A stretch of DNA of 64,000 bases from Argyresthia goedartella (GCA_949825045.1 OX463827.1:580501-644500), one strand, 5' to 3'; shown: positions 21,272-33,402, counted from the stretch's first letter. Notes: a model not told the origin generated them from the letters alone. Translations and numbers: made by a program.

Positions 21272-23079
21272 TTTCGTAATTTCTTTATTGTACTACACAA
21301 AACAGTCATACAGATAACTTATAATAGAAAAAACATGTACAAAGGCGAGCTTATCTCTCAAAAGAGATTTCTTCCAGCAAACCAAGATGGTAGGAGAGAT
21401 GATGGTTGAGTGGAGGAAGACCTGCGCGTACAATAAAACTCTATAAATACTACGACTTATGTATAATACAAACAATATTATACTGATAACCCTAATTGCT
21501 AAAAATAGACTGCATACACAATTACTTAAATACAAAATATGAATAAACCGTATAATAAACTAATACATACAAATATATGTATATATATATCAAACTGGAA
21601 AGGGAGAGATAGTGCTTCTTGAGCCGGTTATTGAATATATTTAGAGATCGACTGTCCCTGATAGTGCAAGGAAGCTCATTCCACAGTCGTACGGCTCGGA
21701 TTCTGAACCCGTGCTCGTAGGCTGCAGTGGAGCGATCTGGAGCTTTGAGCGTAGACGCCATATGAGTTCTCCGAAGCCTGCTTAAAGAAAGAAATTCGAA
21801 GCGATCACCTAGGAAGTTAGGGTAAGGAGGGTTCCACAAAATATTATATAGGAAACACAGGATATGAGAGTCCCGTCGAAGCCGAATCAGTAGCCACTTC
21901 AGCTCCCTGCGATGCTGAGATACGTGGTCATACTTGCGCACTCCGAAGATGAACCTAATCCCGAGATTATGAAATCGTTCGAGTTTTTTCAGTTGTTCTT
22001 CATTTGCGCTGACCCAGCAAACATCAGCATAATCAATGAGGAGGAGAAGAAGGGACTGAGAGAGGGGAGGGGAGAGTTATTTTGGTCTGGCGTAAACTCG
22101 CCTGCTGACCTCATTAACATGCATTGACCAGGAAAATTGATTATCAAAGATGACACCCAGGTTTTTAGCTTTATCGCTATACATGATAACAGTACCGTTA
22201 TAAGTTACAGAAGGGTCAGACAATTGCTGCAACGTGTTTAAAGAGTGTCTGGTACCTATAATCATGGCCTGGGACTTATTCGGATTAACCAGCAACCCAA
22301 ATGACGATGCCCATCCTCTTATACCAGCCAAGTCAGCGTTTAACGCCTCCACAGCGGAATTTACATCATCAGGAGAGAAGTGACGATAGATCTGCAGGTC
22401 ATCCGTGTAGAGATAATAGGAAGAAGAAAGGACATCGGATATGGAAAAGATAAATATTGAGAACAGAAGAGGAGAGAGAATGCCACCTTGGGGGACACCG
22501 GAGGAGAGGTCACACCACTCCGTACAAGCCTCCTCCAACTTGATACGCTGTTTTCAGTTTCTTAGGTAAGAGTCAAACCAGCTGGCAGAGAGGGAGGAGA
22601 CGTTAAGAGATTTGAGAAGTTCAACGAGAACGTCGAAGTCAACACAGTTAAAAGCACTGCTGAAGTCCAGCAGAGTCAGCACCGAGAGCTGTCTTTGATC
22701 CATGATATCCTGACCTCCGGATATATTGACCTGAATATCATCGGTCACTTTTAATAAAGCCGTAACAGTACTATGACCCGTTCTAAAGCCAGACTGAAAA
22801 GGATTCAGTAGATTTTTAGAGGATAGATAATGGTAGAGCTGAGTATGGACAACGGATTTAAGGACTTTAGAAAGGATTGGCAGGATAGAAATGGGGCGAT
22901 ACTCTTTAAAGGAGGTGGGATTGGATGTTTTAGGGAGAGGGATAACTACTGCTTGTTTCCAAGCAGTAGGGAAAGAACAATTTGAAATGGAGAAATTTGA
23001 AATATGTGTTATGGCCGAAAGCAGATCAACAAGGATGGTTAGAATCATTCATTGGCAGATATTATCATCTCCTATCTCC
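21272..23079 (-). mobile_element. NL3 copy 1: 5'-truncated non-LTR element inside NL2
   Basis: The whole block interrupts the NL2 3' UTR, which resumes at 23080. GAT occurs on both sides (21269-21271 and 23080-23082) and may be a very short target duplication. On the minus strand it begins at the start of the reverse transcriptase and ends with a 3' UTR containing CAATAAAGAAATTACG. It is the best preserved of three NL3 copies. Confidence 0.82.
21522..23048 (-). pseudogene. NL3 copy 1 reverse transcriptase
   Basis: The core reads continuously from 23048 to 22077 apart from one in-frame TGA at 22554. The fingers motif is FKEYRPISILPILSKVL. Motif A is LLDFSSAFNCVDFDVLV, followed by SGVPQGGILSPLLFSIF. 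The catalytic box is YTDDLQIY at about 22405-22430, with Thr where Ala is usual. The post-catalytic region continues in another frame (21941-21522) with KYDHVSQHRRELKWLLIRLR and RLWNELPCTIRDS. The element is missing its endonuclease, consistent with 5' truncation. Clade within jockey/CR1/I was not resolved. Confidence 0.86.
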
Positions 23080-23221
23080 GATCTAAAAATCAATCTATGG
23101 GAGTTTCTACGCCCTTCTTCTCCCACAGTGGTCCAATGTAGAGAAGAGACAAAAAATGACGTTTGCTAAGTACATATATGTAAATATCTACAGTAATGAA
23201 GTACTTTGACTTTGACTTTGA
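23080..23221 (+). repeat. NL2 copy 1, part 3: end of 3' UTR and (TTTGAC)n tail
   Basis: Continues the NL2 3' UTR cut at 21271, closely matching the same region of the copy at 28973-30016. Three tandem TTTGAC-type units close it at about 23204-23221. Copy 1 is therefore about 0.94 kb of sequence spread over 11.8 kb. Confidence 0.85.
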
Positions 23222-23919
23222 GTGTCAAGTCCTATGGTATCTTGTTGTGGGGGAAAGCAGCGGATATTCAAACTATTTTTATTTTACAGAAAAGAGCTAT
23301 TCGAGTAATTAATAATTTAAAATGAACAGTCTCCTTAAGAGAGCTTTTTAAATATTTTGACATTCTAACTGTAGCTAGTCAATTATTTTAGAAAATATAA
23401 TTTATGTACGCAAGAACCTTACAAACATTTTCCAAACTTAGCTATAGCTGTAATATTTACCTACGAAATAATCATAGACTAGTTGCGTCCCGGTTTAGAC
23501 GCGCGAAGGTTAGCAATTATTTTAAGGGTCAGTGCATTCTCTACTACAATAAGATACCCCTGGAGATTTTAAAATTGTTATTTGAGCAATTCAAAAAGCA
23601 TGTTAAAGCTACTTTGTCGAAAAAGTGATATTACGATGTTCAAGATTACTTAAATGGCGGGACTGTATGGGATAAATGTTGTGCTACACAGAGCTTGCTG
23701 TTATTAATTTTGTAATTATATATTCCTGCCTATTTATCTTTATAATTAATATTGTTATATTTGCATTAGTTTAGCACAATCAATTTTAAAAGAGAACTAA
23801 AAATCAATCTGTGGGAGTTTCTACGCCCTACTTCTCCCATAGTTGTCCAATGTAGAGAAGAGGCAAAAAATGACGATTGCTAAGTATATATAAATATCTA
23901 CAGTAATAAAGACATTTGA
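23222..23919 (+). pseudogene. NL2 copy 2: 5'-truncated RT C-terminus and 3' UTR
   Basis: Starts directly after the tail of NL2 copy 1, in the block SYGILLWGKAADIQTIFILQKRA, in the same orientation. The frame has several stops and shifts; the part from 23404 to 23628 stays open. The 3' UTR follows, ending near 23919 with an altered tail. The head-to-tail position suggests that it inserted into the tandem tail of copy 1. Confidence 0.82.
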
Positions 23920-24320
23920 AATGTGTCCATTGACACTAACTTTAATTGTACGTGATTCCAGATACTTCTGGAACCACATAAGCATTAGGCCTCTTATACC
24001 ACATTCCTCCATTACTTTTAACGGCGTATTGGTCCAGGGTGTCAAACGCTTTTTTTTAAATCAATAAACAGTGCCACCACATGTTGTTTAGTATTGAGTT
24101 TTGTATATATGTAATTTTTTAATTGAAATACAACTGTGTTGGTGCCTTTATCGCGCTGAAATGCATGCTGTGTTGTGCTGATGATCTGATTTTTATACAT
24201 AAATAATGAAATCTTTGCTACAATATTTTTTTATTTTTTTTATTAATGGCTGAAAATATGGCAATTCGCCTATAATTTGTATATTCATAGTGGCTTAACT
24301 GTTTATAAATTGGTCTTATT
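23920..24320 (-). pseudogene. NL5: internal reverse transcriptase fragment
   Basis: Broken minus-strand frames show QHAFQRDKGTNTVVFQLKNY (fingers/palm), a motif A relic ending AFDTL, and then IRGLMLMWFQKYLESRTIKV before the PQG position. The catalytic box and everything after it are missing at the left end, where NL2 copy 2 begins. Non-LTR copies normally lose 5' rather than 3' sequence, so the missing 3' part points to later rearrangement. Confidence 0.65.
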
Positions 24321-25199
24321 ATTGACAGTTTTAAGTCATCAGGGTAGGTACCTTGAGTAACACATAAGTTAACAAATTTCGCTAATAAATGGCTACTTTA
24401 GTCTTTTATTGCCTTTAAATCTTTTACTCTTTAGGCGACTTATTGCTGTCCATACAGTAAATTTCTTACCATACTTTCCCACAGCTTACCTTTTAAATAA
24501 AAACGGTACAGGTAAATCAGGTATACCTAAGACTATGTACCTGGAGGACAGGTCAAAGTCAAAGTCAAAGTCAACATTCTTTATTACTGTTAGATATTTA
24601 CATACACTAAGCAAACATCATATTGGCCTCTTCTCTACATTAGATTACTGTAGGGGAAGAAGGGCGTAGACACTTCCATAGATTGAATTTTAAATCTCTT
24701 TTAAAAATTGGTTGTGCTTAATGAATACAAATATTACAATATCAATTACTATAATTAATAAGCAGGAATACATAATTACAAAATTATTAACCCCAAGGAC
24801 TGTGATGAGCTAGATTAACGCCATACAGTCCCATCATTTAAGTAGTCTTGAACATTGTAACATTCCTTTTTCGACAAAGTCGCCTTAACATGCTTTTTAA
24901 ATTGCTCAAAAGGCAATTCCAAAATCTCCAGAGGTATCTTATTGTAATAAAAAATGCACTGACCCTTGAAAGAATTGCTGGCCTACGCGCGTCTTAACAG
25001 AGGAGCAACTAGTCTGTGAAAATTTATTAGCTTAACCTTACAGCTATTGCTAAGTTTGGAAAATGTTGTAAGGTGCTTGCGGACATACATTATATTTTCG
25101 AAAATAAATTGTTTTGCTACAGTTAGTATGTCAACTTCTTTAAAAAGCTATCTTAAGGAGTCTGTGCGTTTTAAATTATTATATGCTATAAAATGAAAA

Positions 25200-26075
25200 T
25201 AGTTTTAATTATCCGCTGCTTTCCTCCTCAACAAGATACCATAGGACATGACACTGCCGCAGAACTTAATTTACCAGCTAGTTTATCTATTTGGGTCCCT
25301 ACTGCAATTTTCTATCAATGGTTATTCCAAGAAACGTTGTGTCATTTACTAATTCCAATGTGCTGTTGTCTAACACTAAAATGTTATCAACTTGCCTGAC
25401 AGCGTTTAAAAATAAATTATTAACTATGAACCAATTCAAGGTTAAACACGATATACCATTAACATCATCAAAATCTTCTTTTTGTCTTTCAATTTTGAAG
25501 ACCATTGAAGTATCATCTTTAAACCACTATGTCGGTGAATTTCTCTACCATAAAAGGGAGATCGTTAATAAATACCAGGAATAAGAAAGGGCCTAATATG
25601 GAACCTTGTGGAATGCCAATTTTGACACCCGATCTATAAGATTTTTCGCCGGTGACTTCTGCCTTATTAATTATGTTGCTTAAGTAAGATCTTAGTAGAT
25701 ACAACGCTTTATTTCTAACTCCGTAATGATTTAATTTTATGAATAGCGAATTATGATCAATACAATCAAAAAAATCCGATAGCATCCTGTGCGGCCTCTC
25801 ATTCATTATAAATAGGAGATATAAGGGTTATACCTGCATCCCCCGTCAATTTACCCCTAGTGAAACCATATCGTTTGGCGTGGAGTTGTTTTGTACGGTT
25901 GAAGTGTGAGCCTTTGATTGAGTATAATCTTTACAAATATTTAAATTAGAGCTGGAACAACAGATATTCGTCTGAAATTTGAAAGATCCCCCTTGTCTGC
26001 CGACTTGAACAGAGCTACCAGTTTACTGTGAGGCCTGAGAGAGCTCCATCGACAACACATTTATTGAATATGACC
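25200..26075 (-). pseudogene. NL2 copy 3 reverse transcriptase (dead)
   Basis: From right to left: VIFNKC and LVALFKSADKGDL (start of RT), NFRRISV (fingers), KRYGFTRGKL, a damaged motif A reading DFFDCIDHNSLFIKL, and GIPQGSILGPFLFLVFINDL. The position of the catalytic box reads FKDD instead of FADD, just after a frameshift near 25515. The thumb region continues to ILVLDNSTLELVNDTTFLGIT with loss of a segment. Several stops follow. The copy cannot be active. Confidence 0.84.
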
Positions 26076-26079
26076 TTTA

Positions 26080-26312
26080 TGAACGAAAAATCTATAACTT
26101 TGATAGAAAAATTCATGACTATGTTAAAAAAATATTTCAAAACTTTTAAGTTGGTTTGTAGAACTGCATCAACTTTATACATTAATAGGGAAATACAAAA
26201 TTCTATTAATATAATGAAAACAGTTTGGCAAATAATAAACAGTGAAACTGACAAACTTATACCAAGCGATGATGATTTCTGCCTAAAGATAGGTGATGAT
26301 GTTGTTAAATCC
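26080..26312 (+). pseudogene. inverted linker segment of NL2 copy 3
   Basis: The plus-strand frame reads FKTFKLVCRTASTLYINR and MKTVWQIINSETDKL, matching the linker between endonuclease and RT in NL2 copy 5 (minus strand, 48771-48960). In copy 3 the flanking RT and endonuclease pieces are on the minus strand, so this segment is inverted relative to its own element. Confidence 0.8.
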
Positions 26313-26411
26313 AAGAAATGTTTGACCACTGTGATCGGAAGGTAAGTAGTTAATTTCATGTTTACTTGTGAATGCACAGTCACAAAAAACCTTATCCAAG
26401 CAAGTTTAGCT

Positions 26412-26665
26412 GTTAAATGGCCGAATGGCCGATTCGGCAGTGACCCTGCCTACGAAGCCAAGGGTCCCGGGTTCGAGTCCCGGTGGGAGCAACTATTTTT
26501 TTGATGAGAACGGATGTTTGTACCCTAGTCATGGTTGTTTAGCAATCTAAGTATAATATTTATCTATATAAGTATGTGTATCGTTGTCTAGTACCCAAGA
26601 TACAGGGAATCGTAGTTTGGAGCTAGATAAATCCAAGTCCAAGGTATTATTGATGTAACTCTAGT
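26412..26665 (+). mobile_element. tRNA-derived SINE
   Basis: The head has an A-box-like TGGCCGAATGG and a perfect T-arm (CCGGG TTCGAGT CCCGG at about 26467-26483) with B box GGTTCGAGTCC. A matching acceptor stem is imperfect. The body contains TATCGTTGTCTAGTACCCAA and AGTTTGGAGCTAG, words I know from SINE families in moths. It sits at the broken end of NL2 copy 3, and the NL2 sequence does not resume on its other side. Confidence 0.75.
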
Positions 26666-28972
26666 AAGACTTAACAACATCCTTAACAACATTTCTTTTT
26701 TATTTCCCTGGTACCGGTTCTCTTACTATTTGACAGTGTGAGCGAAACTAACGCGTACTCCAATTAAATTTTATTGACAACTCCAGTTCTATTTACGAAA
26801 TCAGTTTTGCAGCAGTTTAGTTCAAACTTAACTCATTTAAGTGGATTCCAAAATAAGGAGATATAAAGTTTATCAATTAATTAAATTTTGGAAGATGAAA
26901 ATGGCCAAAGTCCATGTTTTGTAATGACTTTGGCGGGTACAACTTAGCAAATTATTAAAAATAAATGAATTCTAAAAACTCATAAAGCTGAAGATTAATA
27001 ATCGTTTAGCTAATTCAGTCATATCAAATAAAATCAAATATACCCACTTTATTGCACATAAAAACACGAAAAACAAAAATTTTACAAAGTAGCAATATGT
27101 ACAAAGACGACCGTCTGACCAATTTAAGAAACGCCCAATAAATTCGATTTATTTATATTATGTACCACTTGAACATCGATGGAACCCTAAAACATTCCCC
27201 TAAAATGATAATATAAATCGAAATAAGGTTGTATGAATTTCCTTTTTTCGAGGTATACATATGAAATAAGGGTCTCATAGAACCTAATTTATAAGGTATC
27301 TAAAATTCGTACTCCGAAATTGGGAGATTTGATAGTGTTTTTTAATCCTAATTTCGACATTTAAAAATTGCATCGCGAACTAAATGCAGTTAACTTAATC
27401 GATTAACGATGACATTTCTTGTACGATATACAAGATTAAAGTAAACAGTAATACATTAGGAGTACTTTTTTCAATTAAAATAGACAGTAACTTTTGAGGC
27501 TTTCTAATAGACCAACACTTTTTATCAAGAGTTTTCGTAATAAAATAAGATTTCTTGTGGATAAAACATACCACAAAAGTAGGTTTCCATATTGTTAGAC
27601 TAAAAATAATTACAATCAAACCATAACATTCATTTAATAAGTTATTTCTCTTTACGTTATTAGCAAATAGCACGATGCATGATTCCTTTAATTTCGGTGT
27701 AACCCGCGAAATTAGGCTGATCTCTTAAATCTAATGCTCTATTCTCGGGGTATTTTGTTTTCCCTTTTTAAGCCCTAAATCAATAAAAAATTGCAAACAG
27801 CTTCAATTTATAGGGCATGTATTAAAATGAAAAAGTTACAAATTTAATTTTTTACTAATTGGAGCGGGAAAAGTCACATTAAACATGGATTATATTTATG
27901 CGCGCTTTTACCTGACTCGCTCTTTTTTTCTGTGGGGACTTCCTGTCGCGTAGCCCTCGCCACACTGACTATTTTGTTTGGTTGTGTTATCCTTGATTTT
28001 GAATTCACAGTGCCAGTTATGTGGTATGGTATTAGATTTCGCACTAATACATATTTTATGTGTGCACCTATACCTATTCAATCTCAGATAAAACATGAAA
28101 ACATTAAATACCCTGAAATTAGAGCGTGATTTAGAATACCGGGGTATTCTAAATCAATTAGAGCAGTTTACCTTAGGACAGACACACGAGTGATCCTATA
28201 GTAGTTCAGTTTTTTTTTAAGGTAAGCCTAAAATACGCATGAAGAACCGTACACTGGGTAGAAAGTTAATTACCAAAGTTGACCGCAATATTATTTGTTG
28301 TACATTAAATACATTTAAAAATAAAAAACAAACTTCGGCTCAGGAATTAAACCATATAAAAAAACATAAAAAGGGCTACTTGTCCGCAATGAGGATCGCA
28401 CCACGATCAACGACTTGAAAATCAGCTTAAAAGAAAGCTGATAAGAGTGGCGAATATTACAAATAGGTTGTTTCGTTCGCCAATGAAAGCTTCTAGATGG
28501 CAGTGACGAAGATTGAAATTATAATTTAGTGATAAAAAACATCTAAGTTGTTAAAAATAAAATAGTTTTTGATTTAAGGTGGTTTGCATGGCGATGTACA
28601 CTCTTCTTTATATTATTACTCTATGATAGTAAAAAATTTGCTTTTTTGGCAGAGAAATTCAAAAGAAATTAAATTGAGTCTACATAAATGCAGATATTTT
28701 TTTTGTCAATGCCAAATTTTTTGATTTAAATAATGTAAAATGTATGAGCACGTGGAGCTAAGATTCAGCAGCAGGACATATGGCGCTAGATGTAGTTCCT
28801 GTGCTAGGTGGTGCTTAGCTTAGTTCCGAACTGGGGAGAAAATAAACTGTGGCGATTCAAACTTGGCCGAAAGTTTAATTCCTTTGTGTATTGCCGCTAA
28901 CTCTGCAGTCGCTCAAGAAATAAAACAAAGCCTTTTGTGTTGTGTATTGTAATATGATACAAATTTTAGTGA
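26666..28972. other. non-coding, with one short non-LTR tail-like piece
   Basis: No gene seen. On the minus strand about 27020-27130 reads GTGCAATAAAGTGGGTATA followed by ATTTGATTTTATTTGAT. It looks like the 3' end of a non-LTR element of the NL3 type, but too little remains to assign. Bases 28128-28155 form a perfect 13-base palindrome with a 2-base centre. Confidence 0.4.
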
Positions 28973-30016
28973 CAATAGTCAATAGTCAATAGTCAAAGTA
29001 CTTTATTACTGTAGATATTTACATATACTTAGCAAACGTAATTTTTAGCCTCTTCTCTACATTGGACCACTGTGGGAGAAGAAGGGCATAGAAACTACCA
29101 CAGATTTATTTTTAGATCTCTTTTAAAAATAGGTTGTGCTTAACTAATACAAATATGAAAAATTTAATTGTTATGATTAATAAGCAGGAATAAATAATTA
29201 CAAAATTATTAACAGCAAGGTCTGTGTTGAGCCAGATTAACCCCATACAGTCCTGTCATTTAAGTAATCTTGAACATTGTAATATCCCTTTTTCGACAAA
29301 GTCGCTTTAACATGCTTTTTAAATTGCTCAAATGGCAATTTCAAAATCTCCAGAGGTATCTTATTGTAGTAGAGAATGCACTGACCCTTGAAAGAATTGC
29401 TAACCTTCGCGAGTCTAAAACGGGGCGCACATAGTCTGTGATTATTTCTTAGGTTAACATTACAGCTGTCGCTAAGTTTGGAAAATGTTGTAAGGTTCTT
29501 GCGTACATACATTATATTTTCGAAAATAAATTGACTTGCTACTGTTAGTATGTCAATTTCTTTAAAAAGCTCTCTTAATGAGTCTGTTCGTTTTAAATTA
29601 TAAATTGCTCGAATAGCTCTTTTCTGTAAAATAAAAATAGTTTGAATATCCGCTGCTTTCCCCCACAACAAGATACCATAGGACATCACACTATGAAAGT
29701 AACTAAAATATACTAGCCTAGATGTAGCCACATCCGTGCTTTGTCTGATGTTCCTAACAGCGTAAGCCGCAGAACTTAATTTACCAGCCAATTTATCTAT
29801 GTGGGGTCCCCACTGCAATTTGGTATCAATGGTTATTCCAAGAAACTTCGTATCATTTACCAATTCTAACGTGCTGTTGTCTAACACCAAACTGGTCTCA
29901 ACTTGCCTGACATTTGGAAGTGAGAATTTGATACACTTGGTTTTACCAGCGTTTAATAATAAATTATTAACTGTGAACCAATTCAAGGTTAAAGACAATA
30001 CACCATTAACATCATC
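28973..30016 (-). mobile_element. NL2 copy 4: 5'-truncated, intact C-terminal frame
   Basis: The 3' end at 28973-28998 carries units of CAATAGT/ACTATTG, a variant tail. The 3' UTR and the last third of ORF2 are complete. The 5' end is cut near 30016, next to a run of ATC triplets. It is the best reference in this window for the NL2 3' half. Confidence 0.87.
29237..29998 (-). pseudogene. NL2 copy 4 ORF2, C-terminal 253 codons
   Basis: The uninterrupted frame begins at LTLNWFTVNNLLLNAGKTK, just after where the catalytic box would be. It includes LGITIDTKLQWGPHIDKLAG, SRLVYFSYFHSVMSYGILLW and the C-terminal SNSFKGQCILYYNKIPLEIL. This region lies beyond the polymerase core and is typical of ORF2 in this insect non-LTR group. 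No endonuclease or catalytic RT motif is present, so despite the open frame it is a truncated, non-functional copy. The lack of stops suggests a fairly recent insertion. Confidence 0.86.
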
Positions 30017-31675
30017 ATCATCATCATGTGTTTAAACATACAGCTCTTTTAGTGTAATGCAACTGGGCAACTGCCCAACAGTAAGTAGAAGGAGCTCACG
30101 CACGTGGCTACTGAGGGAGCTATCATGGTTGCAGCTTTTGGGGCTGCCCGTGTTTGAGATGACCCTCGACTAGGCAAGAGGTACACCAGTGACTTTTAAC
30201 ACATTTTTAAAACTATAGGTCCTATCAACATACATACAAAGATTGTTTTGAACACCATGGAGCCGGACAAATCAAATTTTTAATTTTTCATAAGTTTTGA
30301 TGTTTATTGGCCAGCAATTGAGTTTAAAATTGCGGGTTATTTTTATGGCCGCACTGCTGACTGGATAAAGTACACATTATCCGCAGCCAATTTTCTCTTG
30401 GCTTAAGCCGTTTAAATTTTTCGAAAATGACTGCGATTGGGGACACAAAAGAGGGGAAGGAAGGTGTTTTTTTGCAACGTGCTCCTCTTCGAATAGATAA
30501 GCACATAAGTTAAATGGACCGTGGATTTTACTGTGGATTTTCATTGCATTGGAAAGTAAGAGAAAAGGTTTAGCATTTTTACGCATCGTGCCAGGATGTA
30601 AATATTTTTTTTGGAAAGAATAGACGTTATATTTGATTTATCTCCATAGGTCCTATGTTTCTTTTTGCGAGATTCAATATTTGGAAAAAAAATAGTAACC
30701 TATTAGCGGGGTATGAAAAAGGTTTGAGCTATTATCGCGAAAGTCGTGTCCTTATACAGAGTGTGAGAAAATGAACATTTTGTGGTTCCGTAGAGTAAAT
30801 TATATTCTACGAAACTTTACGTAACGGAACCCTAAATCTGGAATGACATACTTCGTTAAAAGTTTCTATGAAGCGCCTTTTATCAAGGCAATAGGAACCC
30901 ATTATCTTGGAACAGAAAATTCCTCGGTTATAGGTTTTTTATGATAAAATTAGTTTTCTAGACCATAAAACATAACACGGAAGTTATTTTTATAATCTAA
31001 GATTCAACATTAAACCAAACTTGAAACTTAATATATTATTATACTGTAAGTTGTAGGCAAATAAATATAATATTGAATTTTGCTAATACCGATGGTAACA
31101 CGACTTAAGTAGAACCTCTGAAATGCATGTCCTATCAACGGGAGTTTTGTTTTTTGTTTTTGGTCGAATATCAGTCACAAATAGGACAAACCTTTATAAA
31201 AAGCAAGTATGATAACGTAAAAACGCTATTAAAATCACTTTCACAAGCTTATCTCAACGGTATGTATAACGATATATCAACGGTATCTACATATAAAAAT
31301 TTTACATTAAAATTACAAATTACACAGACGGCTTCCCCCACGCATGTAGGTGGCGTCCTTCCGCATCGGCACTGATTAATTAATTTCAGTATGTTGCTGC
31401 GTGTTATATTTTCGAGCGTGTTTTTGTGTTATATTTTTATATATAGATATGTGATGAACATGAAGATACAGATTGATTACATTCAATTAGGTGAATTTTT
31501 TCAACTAAGTAAAAAAATTATACAAGTGACTTTAGAAAGAAAACATGGCCACCCAAAAGAACTGCCGGATTTCAAGTTGTCAGTTTTGTTCATCATTAGT
31601 TGGTCAAGGCCTTCAGAATTCTACGAGTGTTCAAAAAGTATACAGTTTTAAGATAAAATTCTTTATACACGTGTG

Positions 31676-31679
<4 letters not shown>
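30017..31679. other. non-coding, no gene seen
   Basis: A short ATC triplet run lies at 30008-30027. Small open frames at 31127-31375 and 31391-31651 have no recognisable protein content. Nothing else was noticed. Confidence 0.45.

Positions 31680-31720
<41 letters not shown>
31680..31720. repeat. (TA)n microsatellite
   Basis: About 40 bases of uninterrupted TA repeat. Confidence 0.95.
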
Positions 31721-31721
<1 letters not shown>

Positions 31722-31873
31722 ATGCATCTAGCAAACAAGTAACCTTCCCTCCCCCCTCCCATGCTACGTTTGTCCAGGATGTACGAATGACCAGTGAAGC
31801 GAACAATCTCTCATTATGATCGGATGCGAGGCGATTTTGTAGCAGCATTTGCTACTTTTATCGGCTAAAAGTT

Positions 31874-32401
31874 TTGTACAAGGTTAGAAGATTTCTAAGT
31901 GTTGATATGCGTGTCAGGCTTTGTGAATCACTGGTGCTCTCTAAAATAAACTATGGCTTGTTGGTTTACGGTCCATGTGTATACAAACGAACAGAGAAGT
32001 TGATACAAAGGGTACAAAACGCCTGTGCTCGGTATTGCTTCAAGATTCCTCCGCGCACGCATGTCACACCATATTTCAATAGTGCCGATATGCTGAAATT
32101 AAGGGCGAGACGAGATTTATATTTTTCAACACTTTTGTTTGGTGTTATTAAAACAGGTAAACCTGAATACTTATTTGAAAAACTGACCTGGAGGTTTTCG
32201 CGCCACCACACAAACAGAAATAATACCTGCGTTCTATCGGTTCCTCGCCACGGAACTGCGGCGTTTCGTGGCGGCTTCAGGTACCTTGCCACAAAATGCT
32301 GGAATAACATACCCCCTCCGCTGAGAGAGCTCAAAACAAAAACAATATTCAAAAGACGAATTCGAGCACAGTTATTGGAGCAACAAAAGCAGAGTACCTG
32401 A
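31874..32401 (+). pseudogene. NL6: C-terminal reverse transcriptase region of a non-LTR element
   Basis: An open frame of 175 codons starts at YKVRRFLSVDMRVRLCESLV and includes SKINYGLLVYGPCV, TEKLIQRVQNACARYCF and a C-terminal block ATKCWNNIPPPLRELKT. These are the regions that follow the polymerase core in many insect non-LTR ORF2 proteins. The catalytic core is absent. A stop at 32401 is followed by a 3' UTR. It lies in the same orientation directly upstream of NL7 but belongs to a different family. Confidence 0.75.
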
Positions 32402-33402
32402 TGCTGCCACGACCGCGGACGTGGTGCTGCGTGCCGCGTTTTCCAGCTTATTTTATTTTATTCTTAAGATTTATTCAAATCCTTAATGTGTATATGTAGT
32501 GATTTAATTTAAATTTTATATTTTCTTGTGTATCTATGATTTGACATTATTACTTACAATACAATTCAACACACCAAACATTTGCATGCAACAACCATGC
32601 AATTTACAATTCTGTTTCACAACTTAATTCCGCACATTTCATTTGTTTTTAATTTTTATTTATTCTGAGAATAGGTACTTAGCCTAGGTTATTCTCACAC
32701 TTCCCACCAATATTAAGTTTAGTTTATTTTATTTATTACACTTGCCACCTGGACAAATCAATATTTTAAATCATATTATATCTTCTGGGCCCCAGACTGA
32801 AAACCAGAGTCACAGGATTTCCTGTGACATTATGCTGAGTCTGAACCCTTTTGCTGTCGCAGCATGTGCACATGGCAGCGAAACCCCTCACAAATGTTTA
32901 TGGGTACTAATAGTGGGTAGTTTTATTGCTGAATTTTATTTTATTTTTAAATAGTACCTACTTCATTCCATGTAATACTTTTATATTCCTTCCCTTCCCC
33001 TCGGATCTCTGAGGAGTACAGACGTGTTTCTCTGTTACAAATTAATATTAAATACTTACTCAAATTAAATAAACAATCTAAATTAAACTCAGTTAAAATC
33101 GTTCAAACTACCAGGAGTGCATACAACCAGAAGTCACTACAAGCGCGCGACCCAGTAGCTACAACATCTAATCTGTATTAGTGTGAGTTCTAACTTATTA
33201 CTACACACTATTTAGCCGTCTTCTGACTCAGAGGTCACGATACAGTGGACGGAAAGCGGATTTGTTCACAATCGTCGATCGCTGCCAGAATATTGTGACC
33301 CCTGTCTCATTTACTTTCTACCTGTGTACTCACCAAGTAATTTTTGACTGTGAGAGGATTCCGGATTGATTCAAAGTACAGTCAGCGCGACAACTGTTCC
33401 GC
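32402..33402. other. NL6 3' UTR and NL7 5' UTR, no gene seen
   Basis: Sequence after the NL6 stop probably includes its 3' UTR, perhaps to about 32730. The last few hundred bases before 33403 are GC-richer and probably are the 5' UTR of NL7. The exact junction was not found. Confidence 0.45.

Larger units (their letters stand above)
24552..26411 (-). mobile_element. NL2 copy 3 with an internal inverted segment
   Basis: The 3' tail, three TTTGAC-type units on the minus strand, is at about 24552-24573. Going rightwards come 3' UTR, RT C-terminus (to about 25300), RT core (25300-26075), then a block in the opposite orientation (about 26080-26312), then endonuclease sequence (26318-26411) again on the minus strand. 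A SINE follows directly. The block order fits an element from which the linker region was flipped in place. Confidence 0.8.

Noticed and set aside
24330..24545. Possible mariner transposase fragment (a GKYGKKFTVWTAIS-like reading on the minus strand)
   Set aside because: Only one short block resembles the family and it lacks any catalytic motif; too weak to annotate.
26412..26495. Functional tRNA gene
   Set aside because: The T-arm is perfect, but the acceptor stem does not pair well, the anticodon arm is irregular, and a SINE body follows.
31127..31375. 82-codon plus-strand frame as a host gene
   Set aside because: No motif, no neighbouring exon signals, low-complexity surroundings.
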